DNA from: Vombatus ursinus
Lineage: Eukaryota; Chordata; Mammalia; Diprotodontia; Vombatidae
Assembly (NCBI RefSeq): GCF_900497805.2
Contig: NW_020954556.1
Span: 29,800,588 to 29,864,587 of the forward strand
Length of the DNA stretch: 64,000 bases
Direction: 5' to 3'
Shown here: piece after piece, positions 50,532 through 61,545 of the stretch
Layout: the number at the start of each line of letters is the position of its first letter
Position numbering within the stretch: position 1 is the stretch's first letter
The notes under the pieces: generated by a model
What the model saw: only the letters and a program-made list of their open reading frames with translations
Told to the model about the DNA's origin: nothing
Databases searched by the model: none
Made by a program: the position numbers and the translations under genes

Positions 50532-51111
50532 CTGATGGAAGGAAAAAAAAGTTTTTCAATTATAAAATACTCTGGCAGTACATGACAGAATAGACATTAA
50601 AACATAGTAAGTAAAATATAAAACAAAAATAAAATATTAAAGGTAAAATTCAAATTTCAAAAAGTGTCCTTAATAGTCTCTTATTTGCATAAGACATTTC
50701 AATTATAATACAAAAAATGTATCAGGAAACTAATTCCTCCAGATATACAAAATAATATCCACTGAAGGCTTAAACCTTTCTACATTTCAAACTCACAAAA
50801 CCAAAGACAAGGATTACTAAATTTATTTTCAATTTCCTTACCATTCCTGTTAATAGGAAAAACAATGTGTATTTACTAAAACATAGCTTGGAAAATGATA
50901 CATTAAGTGGTATAATTCCCCTTTGTCCTTTTGGTAAGCTATAAAGAAAATCATTCTATTTCATCTGTGATGAAAAACATGCTAACATTGCCATGAAATT
51001 TTCAAAGGAATGAATACTGAGTTAAATCCAGAATGCAAAAAAATAATTTAAAGTACTCAGATTTCTTCAGATTTCTAGACAAAAGTTCAAAAAGTCAAAG
51101 GCAATTTACAA
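50532..51111. other. PEX13 intron 3, right of exon 4
   Basis: AT-rich intron without recognised elements. Confidence 0.6.
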
Positions 51112-51120
51112 AAGAAAGTT

Positions 51121-51272
51121 GTTTTTTTTTTTTTTGGGCTAGGCAATGGGGTTAAGTGACTTGCCCATAGTCACACAGCTAGTTAAGTGTTATGTGTCTG
51201 AGGCCGCATTTGAACTCAGGTCCTCCTGAATCCAGGGCCAGTGCTCTATCCACTGCGCCACCTAGCTGCCCC
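51121..51272 (-). repeat. WSINE-like SINE with target-site duplication
   Basis: Starts with a T-run, then GGGCTAGGCAATGGGGTTAAGTGACTTGCCCATAGTCACACAGC...CACTGCGCCACCTAGCTGCCCC. It is flanked by perfect AAGAAAGTT at 51112-51120 and 51273-51281. It lies in PEX13 intron 3, in the same orientation as PEX13. Confidence 0.92.
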
Positions 51273-51687
51273 AAGAAAGTTTTAAGTATTCAGTTTTGAA
51301 AGATTTATTTTTGCATTTTAAAGCTCTTATAATTTGTATACCTAGTTATACATGGCATCTTAAGACAACTGCTAAATCTGTTCAGTTATCTTTGAACAAT
51401 GTAACATAGATAGATATAGGTCATCACAAAAGACAAAAGATTTCCTTATTCTGGAAAGAATTATTCAAAGAAAACAAAGGAGAAAATTTAAGTGAACCAG
51501 TCCTTGGAAATGGGTTTAAAGTCTACAATGTTCAACACATTTAGGTATTCATTTACACCTCTTACTCGATAGAGGGGGAAAGCAGAAGAATCAAACGAAA
51601 ATATTAGAAGCCACTGCTACATAAAGACAAGAGGAGCGATATATCCATCAGTTGAGGGAGTGTCCCCATCAGGGGAAGGTGAAAGGA

Positions 51688-51936
51688 ATAAGCATTTATT
51701 ACATGTCTGCTATGTGCCAGCTCCTACTATATTTTTTTTTGGCTACATATCTGATCCTCACAACAACCCTATAGGGTAGATCCTATTATTATTTCCATTT
51801 TCCAGTTGAGGAAACTAAGATAGACAGAAATTGTGACTTGCCCAGGATCACACTGGTAATAAGTCCTGAGGCCATATTTGAACTCAGGTCTTCCTGACTT
51901 TAGGCCAAGTGCTCTATCCACTATACCACCTATCGT
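51688..51936 (-). repeat. MAR1-type CORE-SINE
   Basis: Reverse: AGCATTTATTACATGTCTGCTATGTGCCAGC...GATCCTCACAACAACCCTATAGGGTAG...GACTTGCCCAGGATCACACTGG...CCACTATACCACCTATCG. Confidence 0.87.
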
Positions 51937-52205
51937 TGCTGAAAAAGTCTAGACTGAAAAGTATAATAAATTTTCTATTCATACCTAATTATCTGGTGTC
52001 ATAAAGAAAAAGTTGAGTGCTACATTCTATCTACTGTTTTAAGTATATAGTGCTTAAAGGAATAACTTAGTAAATTACATACTTCAAACTTATAAAAGCC
52101 TATATATACACCTCATTTACCTAGCCTACTCCACTAGCACCAAAAATCTTTTAAACCATTTTTGATAGAAATGTTTCTAAAATATATCATGTCCTTCTTT
52201 ATATT

Positions 52206-52480
52206 CTTAAATAGTATGTGAAACAGAACATGTGACTTTTCCTGGATCATTCCAGATAATTTCAATCAATTTTTGAGGGGAAGGTCCAGATTTGTCACTG
52301 AATTGAATTAGGGAATTCCTGGTTTGGAAACTCAATCCACCAAAGCAAACAGGCAACTCCTCTGCAATTTTAAGTTTTAAGAATGCTGCCCAGGGCACTG
52401 CCAGGTCAAATGATTTACCTCTGTTATTGTCACTGTCACATAGCTAGCATATATAAAAGGCAGAACTAGAAACCACCTCC
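52206..52480 (-). repeat. MIR-like SINE variant, diverged
   Basis: TTAGGGAATTCCTGGTTTGGAAACTC...CAACTCCTCTGCAATTTTAAG...TGATTTACCTCTGTTATTGTCACTGTCACATAGCTAGC. The same AACTCCTCTGCAA landmark recurs at 56826. Confidence 0.5.
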
Positions 52481-52705
52481 TTCCTCCCTCAATACCCATC
52501 TTCTACGCACAACAGATTGTCTTCATCAATATTGTACTAAAAGACAGAGAAATAATCAGGGACTACTGTGGCACAGAAGACTATTTGTATCAATAAATGA
52601 CTTTATAATACTACCTATATCTTTAGAAGCTACTTATAATTTTGGTCTTTTCCTTACCATTGGATTGCCAGCTATCCTTCCTGTCAAGTGGAAAAAATAT
52701 ACACC

Positions 52706-52820
52706 TATGAGGCAGGAGACAGAGTTCTTGCCCCAGTTCTGACACTAAGTAACAGTGTGACTTTGGAAATATCCCTGGCCCTCTTTGGCCCTCAGTTTCT
52801 TCATTTGTAAAATGAGTTAA
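52706..52820 (+). repeat. MIR fragment
   Basis: AGACAGAGTTCTTGCCCCAGTTCTGACACTAAGTAACAGTGTGACTTTGG...CTCAGTTTCTTCATTTGTAAAATGAG. Confidence 0.75.
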
Positions 52821-52837
52821 GACTATGGAAGGGGGAA

Positions 52838-53050
52838 GGGAACAAGTGACTACTATGTGCCAGGCACTGTGCTGAGCACTCTACAAATATTACCTTATTT
52901 GATCCTTACAACCCTGAATGGTAGGTATTCTTCATTATTGTTATCCCCATTGTATAGGTGAGGAAACTGGCGCAAACAGAGTTGAAGTGATTTGCCCAGG
53001 GTCACACAGCTAATGTCTGATTTGACCTCAGATTTTCCTGATTCAGTCCT
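52838..53050 (-). repeat. MAR1-type CORE-SINE
   Basis: Reverse: GTGACTACTATGTGCCAGGCACTGTGCTGAGCACTCTACAAATATTACC...GTGAGGAAACTGGCGCAAACAGAG...TTTGCCCAGGGTCACACAGC; the tRNA head is eroded. Confidence 0.82.
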
Positions 53051-53996
53051 GAAGCAGGGGGGAAGAAGGGGACATCTCAGACTAGATGATCTGAGAGATT
53101 AAAGTTCACTTCCATCTTCAATATTCAGTGCCCAAATGGCAGTGACACAAGAGAAAAAGGTGGGGTAAAACAACTGGTCTTCTATGACTCTTCCTTTCTA
53201 CACTCTCATCTTCCCACTCTCAATTGCCTGGACAAATGCTCATTTATGTGGAAAGAGATGTCATTTCCTTTGAGGAAAGACAACAAATGGTGAGCTTGGG
53301 GATAAACCAAGGATTAAAGTAGCAATCGTTCACTTTAGGAGATGACTAGACTCAGTGAATCGCCTGGGGTTTTTTTGTAGAGTGTATAGGCTAGGGAGGA
53401 AAGAGGGCAGCAGTAAAGGGAGAGGATGGAAAGGAGATCTTTCCTCATGCCACTTCAGGCCTCATTCTGGATCAGCCCAAGTATAAAGTGACAATCAGAA
53501 AGTGCCAGTGAGGTGAAGAAGGGAGGCAAAAAGAAGGGGCAAAGGAGAGCTTCTGTGACTACCCAATGTAGGGGCCATTCTAGGGTAGGTCCTGTAAGTG
53601 GGTCATATTTAGGTCAGAGACATTTCTCCACTGCTGTTTTTTTCTACCATTTATCTGATCTTTATATGTTAATACTGCCTTACCTTTAGTCTTTTACCTC
53701 ATTTCATGTCGGTGGCTGTAATACTAAATCTTAAAAATCACTCTGTATTTGTACAGTACCTGTTTTCTTGAAGAGCTCACTAGACAAATTCTAAAGGAGT
53801 TATTTTACTATGTATTTCACTGGAAGAAAAATACTATATAATCTAATAATAACATAAATAAACAAGTCAATCAAAAGAATTATGTGGCATCTCCAACTAA
53901 AGATGTCTGCATTTGAAGGGCTGGCTTCAAGATCCAGCAAGTTCTAACCAGTTTAACTAGTTCAAATTTCTCAATCATTCACATAACAAATCAACA
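53051..53996. other. PEX13 intron 3, unassigned
   Basis: Moderate GC, purine-rich around 53290-53560 (GGGAGGAAAGAGGGCAGCAG). No repeat family, exon or RNA gene supported. Confidence 0.5.
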
Positions 53997-54242
53997 TGTT
54001 GTTGCTGTTGTTCAGTCATGTCTGACTCTTTGTTACCTCATTTGGGGTTTTCTTGGCAAAGATAATGGAGTGGTTTGCCATTTCCTTCTCCAGCTCATTT
54101 TACAGATGAGCAAACTGAGGCTAACAGGGTTAAGTGACTTGCCCAGGGTCACACAATTAATACATGTCTGAGGCTGGATCTGAACTCAGGTCTTCCTGAC
54201 TGGAGGACTGGCACTCTATCCACTGTACCACCTAGCTGCCTT
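53997..54242 (-). repeat. Marsupial tRNA-derived SINE, long form
   Basis: Complete reverse copy: CAGTCATGTCTGACTCTTTGTTACCTCATTTGGGGTTTTCTTGGC...CAGGGTTAAGTGACTTGCCCAGGGTCACACAATTAATAC...CCACTGTACCACCTAGCTGCC. Confidence 0.92.
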
Positions 54243-55130
54243 TTAAAAAAAAAAAAAATCGAAGTATTCAACAGTAAGACTGTTATTACAATGTAGTTAA
54301 TACAATGTATTTAATATTAAGTTCAGGTAAAAATTGCCCAAAACCATTAAAGGGTCAGTGTTTTTCATTAAGAAGACCACAGACATATTTTAAAATGATT
54401 TATACAAAAATTATGATCTCAATGTTGCTATCCAAATCGAGTCTCCACAAAAAATTCCTATTGCTCTGACTAGACAGGAATAAAAATAAAAATAATTTTA
54501 TCTGAAGTCATTAAAACAGCAATTAAAAAAAACAGTTCAACATATAAATTCTAGTTAGTTTGCTAAGTCACTGGAAATTGGTCAAAAAGGAATACTCAAA
54601 ATATTGATAAATGACTTGCTGAAATTTGGCATTGCTCCTGGTTTATGAGCACACAGATTTTCTGAGAGAAATTCAATACCATTACCAAATAAAAGCAAAA
54701 TATTGCTTCGAGGAAGAGTAGCAATGATCGCATATTTCCAGTGCAGAGACTTGGATAAAAGCAGATAATTCTCTGGTCATTTATTAGATTATACAAGCAT
54801 TATTCTTCAAAGAGGTGATTTGCTTCCAGTTTGGAATTCACATATTTTGAGTTCTTCTAAAAGAAGCACTATATAAACACAAAATGTTTCCTTTTTTGTT
54901 TTTATTATTATTGTTGGGCAAAATCCTGATGCTGTATTTCTCTCCTGAAGGTTTTAAGGCTTTAAATTAATGAGTCACAACTGTAACTAATTAATAATTA
55001 ACATGGTGTCCTGAATCCTCAGTGGCAATTAGGAGCACTTTATTTACAAACAAAAAATTTCACAGACAAGAAAACACAGACTTTACACATTATATATCAC
55101 CAATACTCTTAAAATATTGAAGCATATTAC
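54243..55130. other. PEX13 intron 3 near exon 3, nothing recognised
   Basis: AT-rich intron with no recognised repeats, leading to the exon 3 donor. Confidence 0.6.
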
Positions 55131-55256
55131 CTTTGGGTGCTAAGTTTAGCATGTCACCAGCCCGGAAAGAAATTTCTTCTTCAGAAACAGCAGCAAAATC
55201 ATATTCTGCTCTAGCTACAACATGGTCATCCTCACCGCTCGCCCAATTGGTGGTAG
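55131..55256 (-). CDS. PEX13: PEX13 exon 3: start of SH3 domain
   Basis: 126 bases, residues 263-305. The acceptor ends GGAATATAG and the donor is CCCAAAG/GTAAT. It encodes (A)TTNWASGEDDHVVARAEYDF then AAVSEEEISFRAGDMLNLAPK. The ARAEYDF motif (277-283) is the SH3 ALYDY-type strand, and SFRAGDML is the RT-loop exit. The first residues read Ala-Thr-Thr-Asn where human has Asp-Ser-Ile-Asn; the phase is right, so this looks like a real sequence difference just before the SH3 fold and not a mis-set splice site. Confidence 0.95.
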
Positions 55257-56396
55257 CTATATTCCAAATTATGAATTACATGAAGTTAATAAAAAATAAA
55301 ATATCAGCAAGAAAAGCCACATATTTCATCAGATGCAGTTTAAAAAATATATCTCATTCTGTAAGAAAACCAGAAAAAATGTATTCTGTACCATCAATAT
55401 TGAATTCCTCTGAGTATACTTTCTGAGTATACTTCAAACTTTTCCTACTGTTCAGCCCCCCATTCACCTTTTATTTTTTGGAATATGACTCTAACTCCTG
55501 CAGGGTTCACTAAAAATTGAAGCCAAACAATGTGAACTCTGAAATTTTCCTTCTTTTTACCTATGTATGTCTTTCTATCCATCTCCTCCTCCTCTTCAAT
55601 CTCAAAGGAAATAATTTCTTTTCTTAGGCTAATCCTTTTACTAGTAATTACTTTTGATCTCATCTATTCCAAACCCCTCTCCAAGACTTTGCCCCATCAA
55701 TTTTCCTCTTTGACACTTACATCTTCAATTTTTCTTAAGGCTCCTTCTTTTTCCTACAAATACATCCTTCTCTTCTTTCTTCTCCCTTAGGTAGTTTATT
55801 TACACCAGAGATTTAGCTATGAACTTTAGGTAGATGACTCCAAAATCTACATGTCCAGCCCTACGCACATTTCTGCTTATTGGATATCTCTCTTTTAATG
55901 TTCTGTTAGTACCTGAAACTTAAACCTACAACCAAAGCTATTATTCACCCCACCCTGCCCTACTTAGCTCCTCCTCTTGTTTTTTCTACTTCTAAAAATG
56001 GCACCACCATTATTTCAGTATCTGAGCTTAAAACCTTAGAAGTTTTTACTTCTTTCTTCTTCCTCATCCCACACATCTAAAAAAGTCACGAAACCCTACT
56101 GATTCTCACTGCTGCAATTCAACAATTAAATAATGGATTATGCGCAACAAAGCAATGTGAAATGTCTCTTCCATCAGACCCCTCCTACTTCCACCACATT
56201 GAATTAATACTTTTGACCTGGACTCTTGTACTAACCTCCTAACTGGTGTTCCTCCACTCTTTATCCCACAATTCACATTGTACACTTTTGCCAGATTAAT
56301 CTACCTAAAGCATAGCTTATATGTTATATCCTTATGTTCAAAAATCTTCAACGACTTCCCACTGTCTGCAAAGTTTAAAATCATTAGCTTGAGGAC

Positions 56397-56628
56397 AAAG
56401 TGTGGTGCATTTAAGTGGACTAGATGACCAGGACATTTGGGTTCAAATCCCACCTTCAACATTCACTAGCTTTGTGCCCATGGAAAAATGACTTGGTCAC
56501 TCAAAGACCATTTGCTCATCTATATGAGTACAGCACCTGTAATAATTACTTTTCAGGGATATTGTGAAGATTAAATGAGAAGTACATAAAGTATTTTGTA
56601 AACCTTAAAGCACTACATGTTATGTTAA
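56397..56628 (+). repeat. MAR1-type CORE-SINE inside L2
   Basis: TGGACTAGATGACCAGGACATTTGGGTTCAAATCCCACC...GTGAAGATTAAATGAGAAGTAC...AAACCTTAAAGCACTACATG, diverged. Confidence 0.72.
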
Positions 56629-56744
56629 CCTATTGGCAAGTATTTAAATCCCTTCACAATCTAGTCGTAGCTCAGCCTCATTTCCGTTATTCCCCAAAAC
56701 ATATCACTCAAGAGTTTCTGAAACACACGTGAAACTTTTATAGA

Positions 56745-56870
56745 GTTTCCTATTGATTTTAATCCTGATCTGTATGATGCAGGGAGCTCCTGGGTGAGAC
56801 AATTCCTTTTATCTATACAGATTGGCAACTCCTCTGCAACTTGCAGTCTTTGAGACCACAAGTAGGCATG
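56745..56870 (-). repeat. MIR-like SINE variant inside L2
   Basis: GCAGGGAGCTCCTGGGTGAGAC...GATTGGCAACTCCTCTGCAACTTGCAGTCTTTGAGACC. Same variant as at 52206. Confidence 0.5.
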
Positions 56871-57410
56871 GACCCTGGGACTTACATTCAGAAATCTGAT
56901 TCATTTTTCTGAAACTAACATTACTTTCTCTAAACTCTCTCTCAAAAATTCTGTTGGAAGTGATCATTCCCTTCTTTGACTTCCTTTAGTACTTTGTACT
57001 ATATGTATAGCACTTCATCATATTCTGCCTTGTACTGTAGTTTCTTGTGTAGACTTCTCATCTCAATTACTAAATTACATGGTAGTTGAGAGGCAAGGGC
57101 CATGCCATTTGTTTTTTTTTAAATTCTAGATAACGTCAAGCAAAGTGCCCTTGTATAATGTAGATTTGCAATGAATATTTGTTTACTTTAATCGATGATT
57201 AAATTAACAAGTCTGTTTTCTGCTAATTATTGTTTTTCCAGTCAAAAAATCCTTTACTCAAAATATATCTAAAGAAGGATCAAAAACAGATAAAATATTT
57301 CTACAATCTGATGATATGCCCCATTCATTAAAAACTCAAGGTGGATATATGTTAGCTTATTCCTTTATAACAGAAATATGATTATTTGTAACATTATAAA
57401 TTTTCCTTAC

Positions 57411-58105
57411 CTGTTACTTCCTCACTGTAGGTAGACAGCAGTTTCCAGATAAGATAAGGACCCCCAAGGATAACAGCAAAGAACAAGAATATTGGCCAAG
57501 ATTTTGCTGAGTTAGCTGCTCTGTCTTCTGGGCCAAGGCAAGCCACAGTACCTTCACTTTCTGCCCACAAATCCTCATTCTCAGAGGCTCTTCTTAAACC
57601 CATCATCTGCTGTAATCGTCTGTAGAGATACCGTATAGTCCTAACTAATGCAAAAGCTGAAAACACTTTTGTGAAATGTACTTTCAACCGGGAAAAATGA
57701 TTGGCTACATCCAAAACGGCTCTAAAACTGTTATAGACAGCTGAAAAGGTGGCATCCATCATCATACTGACAGAAGCAAATGCATGCACAATACTCTCAA
57801 TGGACTGAAATGCACCTCTGCTGCTTTCTTCGGCTTGTTGGACAAATCTGCTGGGAGGAAGATCATCCATACGGAACCGGTTATACCCCAACCCACTATA
57901 TCCATAACTGTAAGGACTGTAGCTTCCATAAAATGAATTTCCATATGCTCCATAACCAGAAGAAAAGGAAGTGTAAGCAGGTCTAAACGTGTTCAGATTG
58001 CTGTTTCCTGTCTGCTGTGATGGCCTTGGAAGAATTGGTGGGGGTACTCTCGTAAGAGTTGGTTGCCCAGGCCTCGTCAATAAAGTAGGACCCAAATCAG
58101 CAGAT
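57411..58105 (-). CDS. PEX13: PEX13 exon 2: YG-rich region, helical region, membrane segment
   Basis: 695 bases, residues 31-263. The acceptor ends TTTTCTTTCTTTAG and the donor is ACAG/GTAAGG. It begins SADLGPTLLTRPGQPTLTRV. Residues 71-107 carry repeated Tyr-Gly and aromatic spacing (SSGYGAYGNSFYGSYSPYSY). Next comes the strongly conserved block from DDLPPSRFVQQAEESSRGAF to RTIRYLYRRLQQMMG, then an acidic LWAESEGTVACLG stretch. SWPIFLFFAVILGGPYLIWK (233-252) is the clear membrane segment. An in-frame ATG upstream at 58146 is intronic and is not the start. Confidence 0.97.
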
Positions 58106-58185
58106 CTAAAGAAAGAAAATTTCAGAGATTCAGGATCCACATCCATATTACAGAGAATTAATCAAGCACTTAAAGTCAATTCAGT

Positions 58186-58855
58186 GACTCAGCAATACCA
58201 CTTCTAGGTTTGTATCCCAAAGAGATCATGAAAATAGGAAAAGGACCCACATGTACAAAAATATTTATAGCAGTTCTTTTTGTGATGGCCAAGAATTGGA
58301 AATTGAGGGGATGCCCATCAATTGGTGAATGGCTAAACAAGCTGTGGTATATAAATGTAATAGAATACTATTGTGCTATAAGAAATGATGAGCAGGCAGA
58401 CTTCAGAAAAACCTGGACTTATATGAACTGATGCTGAGTGAAGTGAGCTGAACCAGGAGAACACTATACACAGTAACAGCCACACTGTGAAATGACTTTG
58501 ATAGACTGAGCTCTTCTCAGCAATGCAAGGATCTAAGACAACTCCACAAGACTCACGATGGAAAAAGCTGTCCACATCCAGAGAAAGAACTATGGAATCT
58601 GAATGTAAATTTATTTGCTCTCCTTTTCTTTTGTTGTTTTAATTCTTCTTTCTCGTGGTTCCTCCCATTGGTTCTAATTCTTCTTTACATCTTGATTAAT
58701 GGGAAAATATGCTTAATAGGAATGTCTATGTAGAACCTATATCAGATTGCATGCCATCTTGGAGAGGGAGGAGGAGAAAATTTGAAACTCAAAATCTTAT
58801 GGAAGTGAATGTTGAAAACTAAAAATAAATAAATAAATTGTTTAATTAAAAAGAT
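58186..58855 (+). repeat. 5'-truncated L1 with target-site duplication, next to PEX13 exon 2
   Basis: ORF2 end (CAATACCACTTCTAGGTTTG, TTTATAGCAGTTCTTTTTGTG, TGAACTGATGCTGAGTGAAGTGAGC) then 3' UTR to GGAAGTGAATGTTGAAAACTAAAAATAAATAAATAAA. It is flanked by perfect TCAATTCAGT at 58176-58185 and 58856-58865. It lies only 81 bases upstream of the PEX13 exon 2 acceptor and antisense to PEX13. Confidence 0.92.
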
Positions 58856-58865
58856 TCAATTCAGT

Positions 58866-59454
58866 AATTATTTATTAAGTTCCCAATATGCACTTAAGTT
58901 GAGATACATATGATAGGGAATACAAAAATACTACACTTTTACTAAATTATTTCAAGTTGTGTGGGTATTTTCTTCATACCTTCACAGGTCTTTTTGAGTT
59001 GCTTTGTGCTATGTGCCTGTTAGTCAAATTTCCAGGAGAAGAACGTTCCCTTAAGATAGGCCAGCTTTGAAACAAGAGATACAGTATATCATTGGGTTCC
59101 ATACTCAGGAAATAGGGGTAAAAAAAATTTCCTGCTCACCTCATAAGCTCCTGAAAATCAAATGAGATTCATTCATTCACTGAAACATTTATTTCATACC
59201 TATTATGCACAGAGCCCTGTGTCAGGCACTAAAGGAGATACAAAGTTTATATAAAACAATATCTGCTATGACAACATGAAGGAACTTTGTAAATTGTAAA
59301 GTCCTATTTAAACATAAGGTATGTAAGTACTGTGAAGAATTGTTCCTGTCTTCTAATACTTGACAATTGCACTGGGGACACAAGATATAGAAAAAAAATA
59401 GAAGACGGCATATATGATTAAATACCGAGGTGATATAAACAGTAAATGCATAGG
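58866..59454. other. PEX13 intron 1, with an L2 tail fragment
   Basis: 59170-59240 (TTCACTGAAACATTTATTTCATACCTATTATGCACAGAGCCCTGTGTCAGGCACTAAAGGAGATACAAAG) is a reverse L2 end. The rest is unassigned. Confidence 0.55.
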
Positions 59455-59855
59455 GAGTTCTGAAAAATCTAATCATATCACTCCTCCCCTCAAAAAAATT
59501 TAGGGTCTCCTTATTCACTACTCAGGAAAGGTCAAACTCTTTGTCAGGGAAAGTCCTGTATAATATGATGGTACTCTGTTGTTCCAGTCCTATCTCAAAT
59601 TCTAACTCTCTATATCCCCTGCAGGGTAGCTTAAATTCTACCCTCTACCCACCACATATCATAGTGTTCTTTCCAGCCTCTGTTCCTATGCCTAGAACTC
59701 TTCCTCCCTCCAACTATAATGCACTTATGCATTTGTTTGTGTAATATCCCTTTATCAGACTGTAAGCTCCATGAGCCCAGGTGCTGTGGCTTCTCTAAAC
59801 TTTATATTTTTCCAGTGTCTAGCATAGTGCTCTGCCTACAGTAAGATGAATAAAA
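59455..59855 (+). repeat. L2 LINE 3' end
   Basis: CTAATCATATCACTCCTCCCC, TTAGGGTCTCCTTATTCACTAC, CTCTGTTCCTATGCCTAGAACTC, AGACTGTAAGCTCCATGAGCCCAGG and GTGTCTAGCATAGTGCTCTGCC. Confidence 0.85.
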
Positions 59856-60660
59856 TATAAGATGAAAGAATAAAAGTAAAAGGAGAGAGACTATCTGGCA
59901 TCAAGTCTCTCTCTCCCCACCCTACTCACTTCAAGTCCCTGTCATTGATAGTCTCAGAACTGTAGGACAAAGGGCTCCTACAAACCAATCTAAAAGCAAC
60001 AAGAACTGTTTTAAGCACTGAGTTGAAACCCACAAGCAAACAAAAATATGCCGAAAAAACAAGACACAGCATAACTAGAAACAAGAAATATAAAATTAAA
60101 CATTTCCTATTTACATATTGTATCTCCTATTATTAACAATGACCAATGTACCCAAAAGATAGGACTATTTATTATGTGAACAATCCCAAATCTTGTTTTC
60201 ATGCACTTCAAAGCTTGAACATGTACAGATGCAATTTGGAAGGAACATATTCTAGTGCTGTTTTTTCCCTCCAGTGATTGAGCAAAATTTTATATTTTGT
60301 CTCCATCTCAGCACTGAATACAGAATAACCATCAGGAGGCTAGACTGGACACAGCAGAGAATAAGTCTTAAAATGACTCTTTCAAAATCTAGACCCAAAT
60401 ATTAACGGAACTTGGCAGGACAAGAACAACATCATTCCAATAAACATTTATGAAATGTCTAAAAAACCAAAACACCTTTTACCGAAGCCTCTATAGTTAA
60501 ATGTTTTTACCACATACTCCGAGCCCCAGCCACTCTATTATTATCGAGTTAGTACTTGGGAGTAATGCCCTCAAGGCTATGAGTGGAAGGGGAACTCGGA
60601 GATTCACTTTTATTCCTTGAACACTCCGGCTTCAGGAAGGAGGTTCTCCCTGCCCCCATA
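59856..60660. other. PEX13 intron 1, unassigned
   Basis: AT-rich, with no recognised repeat or exon. Base composition rises toward the CpG island from about 60520. Confidence 0.55.
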
Positions 60661-60665
60661 CAAAC

Positions 60666-60704
60666 CGCGTACGTACGTACGTACCTACGTACACACACAC
60701 ACAC
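60666..60704. repeat. (TACG)n(CA)n compound tetranucleotide repeat
   Basis: CGTACGTACGTACGTACC, then TACGTACACACACACACACG. The TACG part is self-complementary (palindromic unit) and runs into a CA tract, at the edge of the CpG island. Confidence 0.88.
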
Positions 60705-60929
60705 GAACTCTCTCATACGCTCTGTCTCTCTCCCCCCCCCCATTAGAAACTCTTCAGCTCAGAGGGAGGTACAGACAGCTTGGATGCCCCCTGACCTCCT
60801 CCCACACTCCCACCCCTCTGGTGCAGACCCTCATCACCTCAGGCCCGAACTTAAATAGCCCGCAGGTGGGTCAACCTGCCTCAAGGCTCTTCCCACTTCA
60901 ACCCACTCTCTATTCAGCCGTTAAACTCA

Positions 60930-61360
60930 GGTCAGATAGCGTTGCCCCCTACTCAATAAGCTCCAGTGGCTTCCTATAGATCTCCAGAGCAACAAAATGC
61001 TCTGTTTGGCATTCAAAGCCCTTCTCAACCCAGACCCCATCCTACTCTAACAATCTTTTTACACCTCGATCCAGTGACACACACATACGGCACCCGCCTC
61101 AGCCCTGGGCATTTCCTCTGGCCGTTCCCCCGCCGGGAGCACTCTCCCTCCTCAGCTCTCACTGCAGGCAGCCCTCTCCGACCCCTCCGTGCCAGCGCTG
61201 CCCGCCTGCCGATCCCGTGTACAGCTGGCGTCCACGCAGCTATTCGCACGCTGGCTCCCCTGTGGGCAGCAGCTGCCTCTCCCCGGGTCCTCAGCGCCCG
61301 GCCCCACGCCCGGCACGCACAGCAGGCGCATAACAAACGCTTGTCGGCCGGCTGAACGCC
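60930..61360 (+). repeat. L2 LINE 3' end, GC-enriched, in PEX13 intron 1
   Basis: The run from AATAAGCTCCAGTGGCTTCC through CTCTGTTTGGCATTCAAAGC matches the L2 3' region. The element continues to a recognisable L2 tail at about 61289-61352 (CAGCGCCCGGCC, CCCGGCACGCACAGCAGGCGC, then TAACAAACGCTTGT, against the usual CAGCGCCTAGCACAGTGCCTGGCACATAGTAGGCGCTTAATAAATGCTTGTT). Here the usual A/T positions have become G/C. Confidence 0.7.
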
Positions 61361-61545
61361 CGAGACCGCAGCTCGCCCAGAAGCGCTTCCCGCGGCCCGA
61401 CCCTCCACCCCCGACCTCGGGCGCCCCGGAGGCCCCGGCGCTGAGGGGGCGTGGGGGAGGGGACCGAACCCAACGATCATAACCGCCGCTACCTCGGCCT
61501 CCTCAGACTACCCGGCAGCAGGAGCCAAGGGGCCCCCATACTTAC

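Larger units (their letters stand above)
55560..57185 (+). repeat. L2 LINE, interrupted by SINEs, in PEX13 intron 2
   Basis: From about 55900 (CCACACATCTAAAAAAGTCACG, CTACTGATTCTCACTGCTGC), TGACCTGGACTCTTGTACTAACCTCCTAACTGG, CAACGACTTCCCACTGTCTGCAAAG, resumed after a SINE at about 56630 (AAATCCCTTCACAATCTAGTC) and ending at 56990-57185 (AGTACTTTGTACTATATG...AATTACTAAATTACATGGTAGTTGAG...GCAATGAATATTTG). Old and decayed; the left boundary is uncertain. Confidence 0.65.

Noticed and set aside
58106-58146. In-frame ATG upstream of PEX13 exon 2 giving an alternative N-terminus beginning MDVDPESLKF
   Set aside because: It lies in intron 1 beyond a good acceptor, and exon 1 with the conserved N-terminus joins exactly in phase. 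The frame is chance read-through.
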